NCBI GenBank assembly: GCA_938015445.1
Contig: CALLPE010000008.1
Location: 248,001 to 312,000 of the forward strand
DNA from: an uncultured Pirellulales bacterium
GTDB taxonomy: Bacteria; Planctomycetota; Planctomycetia; Pirellulales; Thermoguttaceae
Length of the DNA stretch: 64,000 nt
Direction of reading: 5' to 3'
Below the pieces are notes generated by a model that was not told the DNA's origin, searched no databases, and was given only the letters and a program-made list of their open reading frames with translations. Both the position numbers and the translations under genes were made by a program. Positions 17,730 through 27,400 of this stretch are shown here, in pieces (within the stretch, counting starts at the first letter, position 1; each line of letters starts with the position of its first letter).

Positions 17730-19184
17730 ATGGCATCGCTTAGCATACCGACAGTCTGTCTGGGGCTGCTATTGGTGTTTGGCCTTCCGATGGCCATGGC
17801 TGACGGTGCGGAGGTTGCGGATGGTGCAAAGGTTCCCTCCGGCACAACCTCCACCCTACCGAACATTGTTTGGATCATGGCCGACGACTTGGGCTGGGGC
17901 GACGTGGGATGCTACGGGGCCTCTAAGGTACGCACGCCCAACATCGACCGGCTGGCCCGGGAAGGAATACGTTTTACCGACGCCCACAGCGAAACCGCCT
18001 GTTGCACGCCTACTCGCTACGGCATTCTGACTGGCCGGTATTCTTGGCGGACTTCGTTGAAAAGCGGTGTGCTGGGTTGGGCTGCGCCGCTGATGATAGA
18101 AGAGGGCCGGCTTACTACGCCCGCCCTGTTGCGATCGGCCGGTTACGTCACCGGGTGCGTGGGGAAGTGGCACCTGGGGGTCGGTCGGCCCGGCATGGAT
18201 TGGAGCGGCCTGCTGAGGCCCGGCCCGTTGGAAGTTGGCTTCGACTACGCCTTTTACATGCCCGGCTCCAACCACGGTATTCCCATTCTCGTAGAAAACC
18301 ACAAGCTGGTCGATCCGGCCGATGCTTTCCGGGTAAAGAAGTACGAAGACGCCGAGCTGCGACTGAAACGGCAGCAGGAGATGGGGCCTACGCTGGCCCA
18401 GAAAGCAGTGGAGTTCATCGAAAAGAACAAACACCAGCGCTTGTTCTTGTACTTCAACCCGGTGGCGATCCACACGCCCTACACGCCTGCCAAGCAGTTT
18501 CAGGGCAGTAGCAGCTCGGGTGTGCGCGGCGACTTCATCCAGGAGTTCGATTGGGCAGTCGGTCAGGTGGTCGAAGCCATCGACCGGCTGGGGCTGGCCA
18601 AGCAGACCTTGCTCATCGTCACCAGCGACAACGGCGGCGACCAACCCGGCTCGATGGGGCCGTTCCGCGCCCACAAGAACAGCGTGTACGAAGGCGGCCA
18701 CCGTGTGCCGTTCGTGGCCCGCTGGCCAGGCAAAATTCCAGCCGGCAAGGTATCCGACGAGACCATCTGTTTATCGGACCTGATGGCTACCTGCGCAGCG
18801 CTGCTGGGGAAGAAGCTGCCGGACGATGCAGGCGAAGACAGCTTCAACATCTTGCCGCTGTTACTGGATCAGAAGCCCGATGGTCCGCTGCGCGTAGCGA
18901 TGATCAACAAAGCCTGTCGCGGCCCGTCGATTTCTATACGTCAGGGGCCTTGGAAGCTGATCCTGCCGGAAGATTGCTGGCCGACCGAGGAAGGCGTCAC
19001 GGCGCTAGAAAACGGCAAGCTAGGCAAGGGCGAGCTGTACAATCTGGCCGAGGACATCGGCGAAACCAAGAATCTTTACGAGCAGCATCCCGAAATCGTC
19101 AAAAAGCTGCAAGCACTGTTCGTGCGCATCGTGCGGGAGGGGCGCTCGCGGCCCCGCGCGCAGCAAACATCTCAGCCGCTGTGA
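17730..19184 (+). CDS. Secreted sulfatase (formylglycine type)
   Basis: A 484-residue type I sulfatase that hydrolyses sulfate esters, probably of polysaccharides. Residues 1-24 form a signal peptide. The catalytic Cys92 sits in CTPTR (92-96), the formylglycine-modification core CxPxR. Metal-binding ADDLGWGD (51-58) and TSDNGGD, and the GKWHLG motif, are intact. A GAAGGAGG site precedes the ATG. It needs an anaerobic or FGE-type maturase, which is not present in this window. It is a typical planctomycete sulfatase; the substrate is not predictable. Confidence 0.93.
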   Translation: MASLSIPTVCLGLLLVFGLPMAMADGAEVADGAKVPSGTTSTLPNIVWIMADDLGWGDVGCYGASKVRTPNIDRLAREGIRFTDAHSETACCTPTRYGILTGRYSWRTSLKSGVLGWAAPLMIEEGRLTTPALLRSAGYVTGCVGKWHLGVGRPGMDWSGLLRPGPLEVGFDYAFYMPGSNHGIPILVENHKLVDPADAFRVKKYEDAELRLKRQQEMGPTLAQKAVEFIEKNKHQRLFLYFNPVAIHTPYTPAKQFQGSSSSGVRGDFIQEFDWAVGQVVEAIDRLGLAKQTLLIVTSDNGGDQPGSMGPFRAHKNSVYEGGHRVPFVARWPGKIPAGKVSDETICLSDLMATCAALLGKKLPDDAGEDSFNILPLLLDQKPDGPLRVAMINKACRGPSISIRQGPWKLILPEDCWPTEEGVTALENGKLGKGELYNLAEDIGETKNLYEQHPEIVKKLQALFVRIVREGRSRPRAQQTSQPL

Positions 19185-19318
19185 ATGCCGACCGGGAATG
19201 TGTGGCCGTGCTATCCTGGTGGGGCACGTTCCGTCGGCTGGCCGACAAGGGCCGGTCACACTGGCTGGCTGAACACCGCCGGTTGCGTGGGAAAGGACGT
19301 CGGCTGCACAGGAAAATC

Positions 19319-20110
19319 TCAGACGACCTCTTTTTCCTTTTGTTCTTTGCGCGCCGCGGCCGATTGTTCTTTGCGTGCTGGAGGCGATGAATCGTCCTCC
19401 GCCAGATAAAGCAGCCGGCCGCAAGCCTTGCAAAACATGGGGTGCGACATCTTGATTTCCACGTACACATTGATGGGCACGTGCTGATGGCAGCCGCCGC
19501 AATATTCTCCCTCGATGGCCGCCAAGGCATCTTCACCCCGCTGACGAACCACCCGCTGATAAAGATCGCGGATTTCCACCGGAATGGCGGTCTCGGTCTG
19601 ACGGAGTTGTTCTTCGGCGCGTTTCAGATCCGCAGCGATGATGGGGGTTTCTTCGGCGAGCTGTTTTTCCACGGCTTGTAGTTTTTCTCGGGCCAGTGTG
19701 ACCTTGTTTTCCAGTTCGGCGATTTTCTTTTGTTGCTGATCGACTTGTTCCAAGGTTTCCAGGATTTCGTCGGCCAGCACGCTGTTGGCCATGTCGTCGG
19801 CGGCGATCTGGTCGCGCAGCGCCTGATACTCGCGGTTGCTGGTGGCGGTCATCAGTTTGCGCTTCAGGTCTTTGATCTTCTCCTCGTTGGCCCGAAACTG
19901 CAACTGCTTCTGATCGGCGGCGATACGGAGCTTTTTCAAGTCTTCTTGTGCTTGGGCAAGCTCCTTCTGCTGCTGGGCCAGTGCGGCTTGGGCCGCGCGA
20001 ACGCGCCGAGGACCTTGCTCTTGTCGGGCACGCAGGTCGGACAACTGGCGGTGCAGTCGGTGCAGGGTACGAAGGACTTCATTACTCAGGTTCGGCTTCG
20101 ATGGTGACAT
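19319..20110 (-). CDS. Coiled-coil protein with C-terminal zinc ribbon (CT398-like)
   Basis: A 263-residue cytoplasmic protein. Residues 10-195 form a long coiled coil rich in Gln, Lys, Glu and Ala. A C4 zinc ribbon follows (YCGGCHQHVP ... FCKACGRLLY) and a charged Lys/Glu tail. This matches the C4-type zinc ribbon/coiled-coil family (DUF164, CT398 type). The ATG at 20110 is chosen because the upstream extension to 20206 would overlap the rpoD terminator. It is downstream of rpoD on the same strand but separated from it by a strong terminator, so it probably has its own promoter. Members are thought to bind RNA polymerase or secretion components; the role here is unproven. Confidence 0.82.
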   Translation of the reverse strand: MSPSKPNLSNEVLRTLHRLHRQLSDLRARQEQGPRRVRAAQAALAQQQKELAQAQEDLKKLRIAADQKQLQFRANEEKIKDLKRKLMTATSNREYQALRDQIAADDMANSVLADEILETLEQVDQQQKKIAELENKVTLAREKLQAVEKQLAEETPIIAADLKRAEEQLRQTETAIPVEIRDLYQRVVRQRGEDALAAIEGEYCGGCHQHVPINVYVEIKMSHPMFCKACGRLLYLAEDDSSPPARKEQSAAARKEQKEKEVV

Positions 20111-20151
20111 AGGGGTTCGACTTCTTACGGTGCAAAACGGACTTTTGTGCC

Positions 20152-20191
20152 AAGAAAACAAAAAAGCCGCTGGTTTGCGGACCAGCGGCTT
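20152..20191 (-). terminator. Intrinsic terminator after rpoD
   Basis: A perfect 11-bp stem, AAGCCGCTGGT (20164-20174) and ACCAGCGGCTT (20181-20191), encloses a 6-base loop. Read on the minus strand, it is followed directly by a T-rich tract (TTTTTTGTTTTC). It lies just past the rpoD stop and before the zinc-ribbon gene. Confidence 0.88.
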
Positions 20192-20202
20192 GCGGGGGAA
20201 GC

Positions 20203-21876
20203 TCAACCTGCCACCCGCTCCAAAAACCCGGCGAGTTGCTGGCTGCGCACCGGGTGCTGCAACTTGCGTACGGCCTTGGCTTCGATTTGCCGTACACGTT
20301 CTCGGGTGACCTTGAAAATCCGCCCCACTTCCTCCAGGGTGTAGGTGTAACCGTCGCGCAGACCATAACGCAAGCGGATGATCTCGCGCTCCCGGTAGGT
20401 AAGCGTTTTGAGCAGCGCCTCGATTTTCTCACGGAGCAACTCATTGCCGGCGGTGGTCTCTGGACGGGGGGTTCCGCTATCTTCGATGAACTCCCCAAAA
20501 CAATTATCTTCGCTTTCGCCGACCGGCCGGTCAAGACTTGCCGGGTGACGGCCCATATTCAGCACCCGCCGCGCCTCGTCCACGCACATCCCCGTGGCAG
20601 CCGCCAATTCCTCCAGCGTCGGCTCCCGGTGCAGCTCGTGCGACAACGCCCGGGCCGCCGCCTTCAGCTTGCCAAGCTGGTCGATCATGTGTACGGGTAT
20701 GCGGATGGTGCGGGCTTGATCGGCGATGGCCCTGGTGATCGCCTGGCGAATCCACCACGTGGCGTAGGTGGAGAACTTGAATCCGCGGCGGTACTCGTAC
20801 TTGTCCACCGCACGCATCAGGCCGGTGTTGCCCTCCTGAATCAAGTCCAGGAAGCTCAGTCCCCGATTGCGGTACTTCTTGGCGATGGACACCACTAGCC
20901 GCAAGTTGCCCCCGGAAAGCTGCCGTTTGACTTGCTCGTAATCCTGGTATTGACGGCGCATCAGTTCGCAGCGGCGGCGCAGGCTGGTGGGCGTTTCCTG
21001 GGTCGAAAGCATCAACTGGCGCAACTCGCGGCGCAGATGGGCCCGCAACCCCCGGGTCTCTTCGTTGTCTACCAGCAATCGCAGCCGCTGGCGAATGTCT
21101 TCCATCCGCTGGAGCGCCTGTTCCATTTGGCGCATCAGCGCCTGGACGCGGCGGGTACGGACGGAAAGTTCTTCGATCAGCGTGAGCATCTTGCGGCGCC
21201 GACGGATGAAGCGTTTGCGGGCGGCGGCCTTCTCTTCTGGCGGTGTGCTGCGGCGCAACAAGCGCGCGAAGTCCCTCTCGTTCTCCGCCTGCAAACGCTC
21301 CAAGGTGCGCAGATTGTGGGGCATGCGGGCGATGATCTGCTCTTTGGTCAGCCGCTCGGTCAGCGACACTTTGATTGTTCGGTCGAATGGCAGCAGGCCC
21401 TTGTGTACCTTTTGCAGCGTGCTCAGCGTGTTCTGCATGGCCAGATTGCAGCCGATGACCGTGCGGCGAAAGCGCTTCCGCGTTACCTCTACCTTCTTGG
21501 CCAGCGCGATTTCCTCCTCGCGCGTCAGCAGCGGGATCTCGGCCATCTGGCTTAGATACATGCGGATCGGATCGCTGCTGAACTTGGTCAATTCGGCTGG
21601 CAAGGCAAGCGGCAGCGGTTCGCCGGGCGTTGGTCCGCCATTGGTCGGACCAGCTTGCCCGGCACACTTGTTCAGTGCTGGGTCGAGCGTGTCGCCTTCG
21701 GGCGGTTTGTCGACCAAGTCGATGCCCTGCTCCTCCAGGGCGAGGATAAGGTCGTCCAGCCGGTAGGGATCGACCTCGTCATCGGGGAGGAATGCGTTGA
21801 CTTCGTCGTAGGTAAGATAGCCCTTGCGTTTGCCACGAGCGACAAGTCTGCGGAGGTCCTTCTCGTATCGGTCCAC
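20203..21876 (-). CDS. rpoD: Primary RNA polymerase sigma factor (sigma-70/SigA)
   Basis: The housekeeping sigma factor that directs RNA polymerase to promoters. The 557-residue protein has a region 1.1-like start ([21 protein letters not shown]) and region 1.2 ([23 protein letters not shown]). A basic non-conserved region follows (about 190-300). Region 2 is intact ([20 protein letters not shown] ... [16 protein letters not shown]), as are region 3 ([16 protein letters not shown]) and region 4 (492-545, [20 protein letters not shown]). It follows dnaG by 62 bases on the same strand, the usual macromolecular-synthesis order without rpsU. Confidence 0.95.
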   Translation of the reverse strand: MDRYEKDLRRLVARGKRKGYLTYDEVNAFLPDDEVDPYRLDDLILALEEQGIDLVDKPPEGDTLDPALNKCAGQAGPTNGGPTPGEPLPLALPAELTKFSSDPIRMYLSQMAEIPLLTREEEIALAKKVEVTRKRFRRTVIGCNLAMQNTLSTLQKVHKGLLPFDRTIKVSLTERLTKEQIIARMPHNLRTLERLQAENERDFARLLRRSTPPEEKAAARKRFIRRRRKMLTLIEELSVRTRRVQALMRQMEQALQRMEDIRQRLRLLVDNEETRGLRAHLRRELRQLMLSTQETPTSLRRRCELMRRQYQDYEQVKRQLSGGNLRLVVSIAKKYRNRGLSFLDLIQEGNTGLMRAVDKYEYRRGFKFSTYATWWIRQAITRAIADQARTIRIPVHMIDQLGKLKAAARALSHELHREPTLEELAAATGMCVDEARRVLNMGRHPASLDRPVGESEDNCFGEFIEDSGTPRPETTAGNELLREKIEALLKTLTYREREIIRLRYGLRDGYTYTLEEVGRIFKVTRERVRQIEAKAVRKLQHPVRSQQLAGFLERVAG

Positions 21877-21938
21877 GCGTGACTCCTTTCACGCCTCCCT
21901 GGGCGCACTGGGTGAATGCTTGGTGCGGCAGGACGCCC

Positions 21939-23849
21939 TCACTCCTCCGAAAGCTCGGAAATGCCCTGCCGGTCTTGCTCCTGCTGGCGTATCCGTTCCA
22001 GCAGGGCGAGCGTTTGGTCTTCGTCCAGTTGTTTATTGCGCAGCGCCACCAGCTCGGCCGGGCGCCGCTGTTGAGTCTCTTTATGGCGAAACCTTTGTAT
22101 CAGTGCTTCAATCAAGGCTGCCGGCTCCACTGCGTGCAGTCCCTTGGCCGCTGCGCGCTCGTCTAGCTCTACCAGAAGATTCTTGACGGCCGGGTCGTCC
22201 AAGTGGAGCATCAGCCGGTCGAAATCGGGAGTCAGCCCTTCGGCAGCCAGCCGGCAAGCAGCATCGTATACCGCACGACCAAGCCCGCTGCCCAGCCATG
22301 CGGCGCTGATTTGTGCAGCGAAGCGGGTGAACTGCTGCGGATGGGCTACCAGCAGTTCCAGCAGTTCGCGTTGCCAGGCGTCGGGCTTGGCCTGTTCTGG
22401 GGTAACGTCGCGTGTCGTTGCGGTAGTTTGCCTTGCGAGGCGTCCCCGTACAGGGGGCTGCAACGGCTTGCGCCGCAGGGCGATTAACCGCTGGCGGATA
22501 TCGGCTTCGTCCACCCGAAACATCATAGCCAAACGCTGCAAAGCCTTCTGCTCGCGGAGTCGGAATGCCGAGGCCGTGTCTTCCCGCAAACGCGGCGCCT
22601 TGGCCACAATGCCGATCAGCTCCTCTAAGGCCTGCGAGGCCCGATGCACATCGCGGTCCAGGTCCACGCCGCGGGTTTTTGCGCGGAAGGCATGTTCCAG
22701 CGCGTCGATTGCTTGGGCTTCAAGCAGCTTGTGCAAAGCCGGGGCACCGTGCTGCTGGAGGAAATCGCAAGGGTCAAGGCCTGCTGGCAGAGTGAGGATT
22801 TTCAAGTCTACTTGGTGGGCCACGAAAAGCTCTAGCACTTCGTTGGCCCGCCGCTGCCCCGCTTCGTCGCCGTCCAGCAGCAGCACCACTTGATCTGCAA
22901 ATCGTTTGAGCAGCCGGATGTGGTTTTCGCCCAGCGCTGTGCCCAGCACTGCCACCGTCTCGGTGAAGCCGTATTGGTGGGCGACGATCACATCCGTATA
23001 TCCCTCGACTACAATCGCGCGGCGTGCGCGGCGGATGGAATCCTTGGCCAAGTCGAGGCCGTACAAAAGGGAACTTTTCGAGAAAAGCTGGGTTTCGGGC
23101 GAGTTGACGTACTTGGCAGGGCTGCCGGCCGACAGTTCCGGAAGCACCCGGCCGCCGATACCCACCGGACGCCCCTCTACATCCCGAATCGTAAATAGCA
23201 ACCGCCCGCGGAATCGGTCGTATCGGTCCCGGCGGTCATCTGTTTTGACCAGGATGCCTATTTTCTCCAGGATTGCCGCTCGGGCTTCATCGGCCGGAAA
23301 CTTCCGCAGTATCCAGTCCCGTTGCGGCGGACAGAAGCCAAGTTGAAACTTTACGATGCTTTCGGAGGTGATCCCCCGTTGTTGCAAATAGCGACGCGCC
23401 GGCTCGGCATCTGGGGAGTTCAGTAGGCATTGGTGATACTGTCGGCAAGCCCAAGCCATCGCTTTGTAAAGCGTGGGCTTGCCTTGGCCGGCGTCGGACC
23501 ATCCGATTGCGTCAGCGGGCTTCAGTGCGATTCCCGCCCGCTCGGCCAGCATGGCCAGTGCTTCGGGAAAGCCGACGCCTTCGATCTTCATTACAAAGCT
23601 GAAGATGTCGCCGCCGATGTCGCACACCCAACACTTGAACGACTGTCGTTGGGGGTTGACCTGAAGGCTAGGTCGAGTGTCGTCGTGCCAGGGGCAAAGT
23701 CCCACGTACAACCGTCCCTGACGCCGCAGTTGTACGTAGCTGCTCACCAAATCGACGATGTCGATCGCCTGGCGAACCGACTCTTTCGCAGCGAGCGAAA
23801 AGCCGTGCGACACCGCAAACTCCTCTAGGGCAGAAGCTGCGACATCCAT
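21939..23849 (-). CDS. dnaG: DNA primase
   Basis: It synthesises RNA primers at the replication fork. The 636-residue protein has a CHC2 zinc finger with C52, H55, C73 and C76 (LCPWHDD ... FKCWVCDIGGD). The RNA-polymerase core contains VNSPETQLFSKSSLLYGLDL. The TOPRIM motifs VVEGYTDV and LLLDGDEAGQR hold the acidic metal ligands. A C-terminal helicase-binding-like domain follows. The start ATG at 23849 has AGGGTG about 8 bases upstream. It is the first gene of the dnaG-rpoD unit. The length is normal. Confidence 0.95.
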   Translation of the reverse strand: MDVAASALEEFAVSHGFSLAAKESVRQAIDIVDLVSSYVQLRRQGRLYVGLCPWHDDTRPSLQVNPQRQSFKCWVCDIGGDIFSFVMKIEGVGFPEALAMLAERAGIALKPADAIGWSDAGQGKPTLYKAMAWACRQYHQCLLNSPDAEPARRYLQQRGITSESIVKFQLGFCPPQRDWILRKFPADEARAAILEKIGILVKTDDRRDRYDRFRGRLLFTIRDVEGRPVGIGGRVLPELSAGSPAKYVNSPETQLFSKSSLLYGLDLAKDSIRRARRAIVVEGYTDVIVAHQYGFTETVAVLGTALGENHIRLLKRFADQVVLLLDGDEAGQRRANEVLELFVAHQVDLKILTLPAGLDPCDFLQQHGAPALHKLLEAQAIDALEHAFRAKTRGVDLDRDVHRASQALEELIGIVAKAPRLREDTASAFRLREQKALQRLAMMFRVDEADIRQRLIALRRKPLQPPVRGRLARQTTATTRDVTPEQAKPDAWQRELLELLVAHPQQFTRFAAQISAAWLGSGLGRAVYDAACRLAAEGLTPDFDRLMLHLDDPAVKNLLVELDERAAAKGLHAVEPAALIEALIQRFRHKETQQRRPAELVALRNKQLDEDQTLALLERIRQQEQDRQGISELSEE

Positions 23850-24104
23850 TTCGCACCCTATTGGCAGGCCGACACTTCCTTTTGCCGTGCCACGTGGGGG
23901 TCGAAAACAGTTCGACCGGGCAAGAAGCCAAACGGCTGGCTAGAACCACTGGCGGCCCAACGCAGACCGCCCCCCAAAACTAAAGTGACATCCAAAGCGG
24001 CGCTTCTGTCAAGACGCCTCCCCGCGACGCGCCGATCCGCTACTGTCCCAAGTGGCGGCCAGATTATACCCCGCCGCCTGTTGCTGGTCAATCGCAATGT
24101 GAAC

Positions 24105-24320
24105 CTGGGGTTTGCCCAGTGCTGGGTTAGCACGAATAAGTGCTACCGCTCAAAGTGCTCCGACTACATCTACTTGCCTGCGCACGGCCAGCGTTGATAG
24201 CGCTGTTGCGTTTTGGCTATAGGCCGAAACAGTAAAAGCAGGCGATGAGTCCACCATGAATTGCCGCAACTCCCAAGGGAGCAGCAACTACCGGCAGAAT
24301 CGACACTGGGTAAACTCCAG
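24105..24320 (+). mobile_element. MITE-like element, copy A, with flanking direct repeat
   Basis: A 216-bp copy of the dispersed family. The left end is CTGGGGTTTGCCCAGTG and the right end ACACTGGGTAAACTCCAG; they are near-perfect inverted repeats. The bases CAATGTGAAC flank it exactly on both sides (24095-24104 and 24321-24330), which looks like a target-site duplication of 9-10 bp. It contains no open frame large enough to encode a transposase. Confidence 0.8.
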
Positions 24321-24340
24321 CAATGTGAACTGACTTATAC

Positions 24341-24372
24341 CCGAATCCCCGATTTCCCGAATCCCCGATGAA
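24341..24372. repeat. 16-bp tandem duplication
   Basis: CCGAATCCCCGATTTC (24341-24356) is followed directly by CCGAATCCCCGATGAA. A related inverted half (CCGGATTCGG) follows after the second copy at about 24381. It lies just past MITE copy A. Confidence 0.7.
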
Positions 24373-24458
24373 CCGGAGAACCGGATTCGGCCGCCGCTCT
24401 GTGACACTAGCCGGCGCTCGCCTGTCGGAAGCCGATGGGTTGCCTGGTTGCCTTCAAA

Positions 24459-27400
24459 TTAGAACCGCAAGCTTTCCGGCAGTATGCCTTTGAGACGGTC
24501 TAGCACGCCGGTGCGCGGCGGCGGGGATGGTTCAGGTTCGGGTGGCTTTTGCGCTACCGGCAGGGCTGGCTCCACGGGCACGAATGCTTCCAAAAACCGC
24601 GGCCAGTAGCCATCCAATAGCCGGGCGCATTCGGCCAGCCGACGGGTCTGAAACAGATACTCGGCCACCGTGATCAGTTTGGCCAATTCCCGGCGCTCGA
24701 TTTCACCGAATGCCAGGTCGAAAACCTGCACGTCGTCCACCCAGACCTCGCCGGCCCCGATCAAGTCGAATCGCACTCTGAGCTGCGATACGCCCTCCAG
24801 TAGCAGATCGTCCACGGCAAAGACGAACTGCGTCCAATTCGAGCCGATGGGGGTTACCGGCGGCTGGTGAGCGCCCAGTGGTGGAGACTGACCGGCCAGC
24901 GTGGCTGTTGGCAGCGCGCCGACCTCGGCGTATCGGTAGTAGGGGCGGCCGTCGATCCGTCCCTCGATCGCCAGCCGCAGCGGTGGCTGCTGCGCCCCTT
25001 CGGCCACCCGCAGCCATACCGACATCGTCAACCGGCCGGTTTGCGGCGCTGCAAAAGGCCGGCTTACCAGGCAAGCAATGGGGCCGGTGCTGGTAATTCG
25101 GGCCGAGTACTGGCCGCTGCGACTCTGGGTGCGATCTGCTTGAATCAACACGCCGGCGCGCTTGGTGACGGCCCAGTCGGGCAACGGTTCTTCGCTCGTG
25201 CCCGGTTTCTCGAAACCGGGATTCCCCAGAGCCGGCAGCGGAGCTGGGTTTGTCAAAGCCGATGTGCGGCTGCCTAACCGCCGGATGCGTTCCTGCAAGG
25301 CCTGTTCTACTTCCGGCGGCAAATGGACGCGCAGGTCGCTGAAGGCTACTGAAGGCGAAGAGAATTGCACAGCTAAAAAATCGTAAGGCTGCATGGAGAT
25401 GGTCCACACTTTGCCCCGGGAGTCTTCCACTGGGGCCGGAACCTGACGCAGCCCGCTCAGCTCCTCCATGTGGCATCCGCTGGGGGCCTGAAGGCGGACG
25501 GTGGCGACGACCGGGAAGGGGAAATCGTTCACCGCATACACGAAAGTGCGCTCGGCATGTACCGCCTTTCGTATCAATACCGGTTGGGTACGGGCGGTAT
25601 CGAGTGCTTTTGCCGATTCGTCCCCCGAACCGCCGTCGGCTTCCTGGCCAATCGCCCCGGCTGCTGTGGCGAAACGCACCGCCGGAAGGTTGCGATAGGC
25701 GACGAACAGGCTACGGATGGACTCTTCCTGTCCCATTGGCAGCAGCCAACCACCGTCGACCAACACCTGACTGTCTAGCGCCGCCAGGCTGCGCACGAAC
25801 CGCCGGCGGTTGCGGCTTTCCACCTGTGCAGCTTGCACCACCAGCCAGGCGTAACAAGGCTGGAACGGGCTGCGCCCATCCAGCGAGGCGACCCGTAACT
25901 CCTGTGGCTGGTGGAAAAACAAGCTCCCCGGAACCGACATCCCCTGGAAGCAGCGGTCTAGGTCGGGCAACTGCTCCATTTCCAGGCTCAGGGCGTGCGC
26001 TGCCGGCAGGCTGCTGGGGGCTACGCGCTCCGGGCGCAGCAGCACCGGACGGCCTTGCCCGCGATAGTGTTGCACGTGCAGGCCTACGCGCAGCAGCGAC
26101 TCGTACATGGTGACTCTGCGCGTCAGGGCCGGACGAAGCTGGTACTGCGAGTCGCCGCCGGCCAGGACGTTGCTTCCGGCCAGATACAATCGGGCGTCGG
26201 GTCGGATGGCCCTCAACTGGCTTTGCACTTTGTTGTAGAACTTCGCTACGGTTTCGGCGCGCCAATGCAGCCATGCCTCCCGTTGTGGTCCCAAGAGGAA
26301 AGCCGCCCGTTGGGCGAACCGCTCGGCGCCCGAGCCGGGCACTTTGATGCCTGTCTCCTGCTCGAATCGGCTGATGGTGCGGTCGTCCAAGCCCCATTCC
26401 GGCGGAGGCAATTGGGCGTAGCCGCGCGCCGAAAGCTGTATCGCCACGCCGCCGAAGGACGGATGGTGGCCGTAACGTGCGGCCACCTCGCGGATCACCG
26501 CCAACATTTGCTCCTGCACAACCGGATCGAGCAGATTGTAATACGGCGCCAATCCACGGTATGGCGGCTCCAGTTGCGTAAGCGGCTTTCCTTCCGGGCC
26601 GATCCAGCGGAGCGACTGTACCCCCGGGCCGCCGCGTCGCTCGGCTGCCTCCAGCGCCGGCAACGGCGCGCCGAAATCCAGCGCTGGAATCAACGTCAAC
26701 TGCTCTCGGTTGAAGAGGCGAAATAGCATTTCCAGCACGTCTTTGCGTATCGGGTCTTGGCCGGTGGCGAACAGCACTCCTTTGTCGTAGCGCGGAGTAG
26801 GCTCGATCAGCGCGCTGGGATAGATGCTGCTGCCGTCGGCCATTACCGAGATCATCAGCCCGTTGTACCCCACGTAGTGCAAGTACTCGATCAGCCGCGT
26901 GCCGCCTTCGTAGAAGGTGACCCAATCGTCCAGGCTGTGACCGCTCCAGCCGTCTAGCGCTTCTGAGCCGCCGAAGTTCTTGTGGAACAGAGGGCGATCG
27001 TAATAGGCGGCCAGCAGTCGCCATCCGGAGCGCAGCGGGGCAGGGCTGGCCGGGGGTAATTGCTCCCAGCCGCCCAACAAGCGAATCTTGCCGTACACTG
27101 CCGGTAGTCGCCCCTGGCAATTGGTCATCAGCAGCAGCGGACTGCTGGTGCGTGGCCAGAATATCAGCCGGTGCCGCAACCGTTGGCCAGCCGCCACGCC
27201 GAAGCCGTCCGACTGGACGTCAACGGCCGAATCCAGTCCGATGGGCATCAACGCTCCCGCAGCGTTCGGCTCCAAAATGCTGATGCCCAGCGTCTGCGGC
27301 ACTTCGCTCGGAAGCTCCACTTCCAATACATGCGGCTTGCCCGGCTGGCTGATGGGCAAAGTGTAGGCTTCCCAACTGACGTCTGGCGTCTGCGCGCTGG

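Larger units (their letters stand above)
23850..24458. other. Intergenic region with MITE copy A and a 16-bp duplication
   Basis: This 600-base stretch between dnaG (promoter side) and the end of the 1380-residue gene holds the 216-bp inverted-ended element (24105-24320) and a 16-bp tandem duplication (24341-24372). No gene is recognised. Confidence 0.6.
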
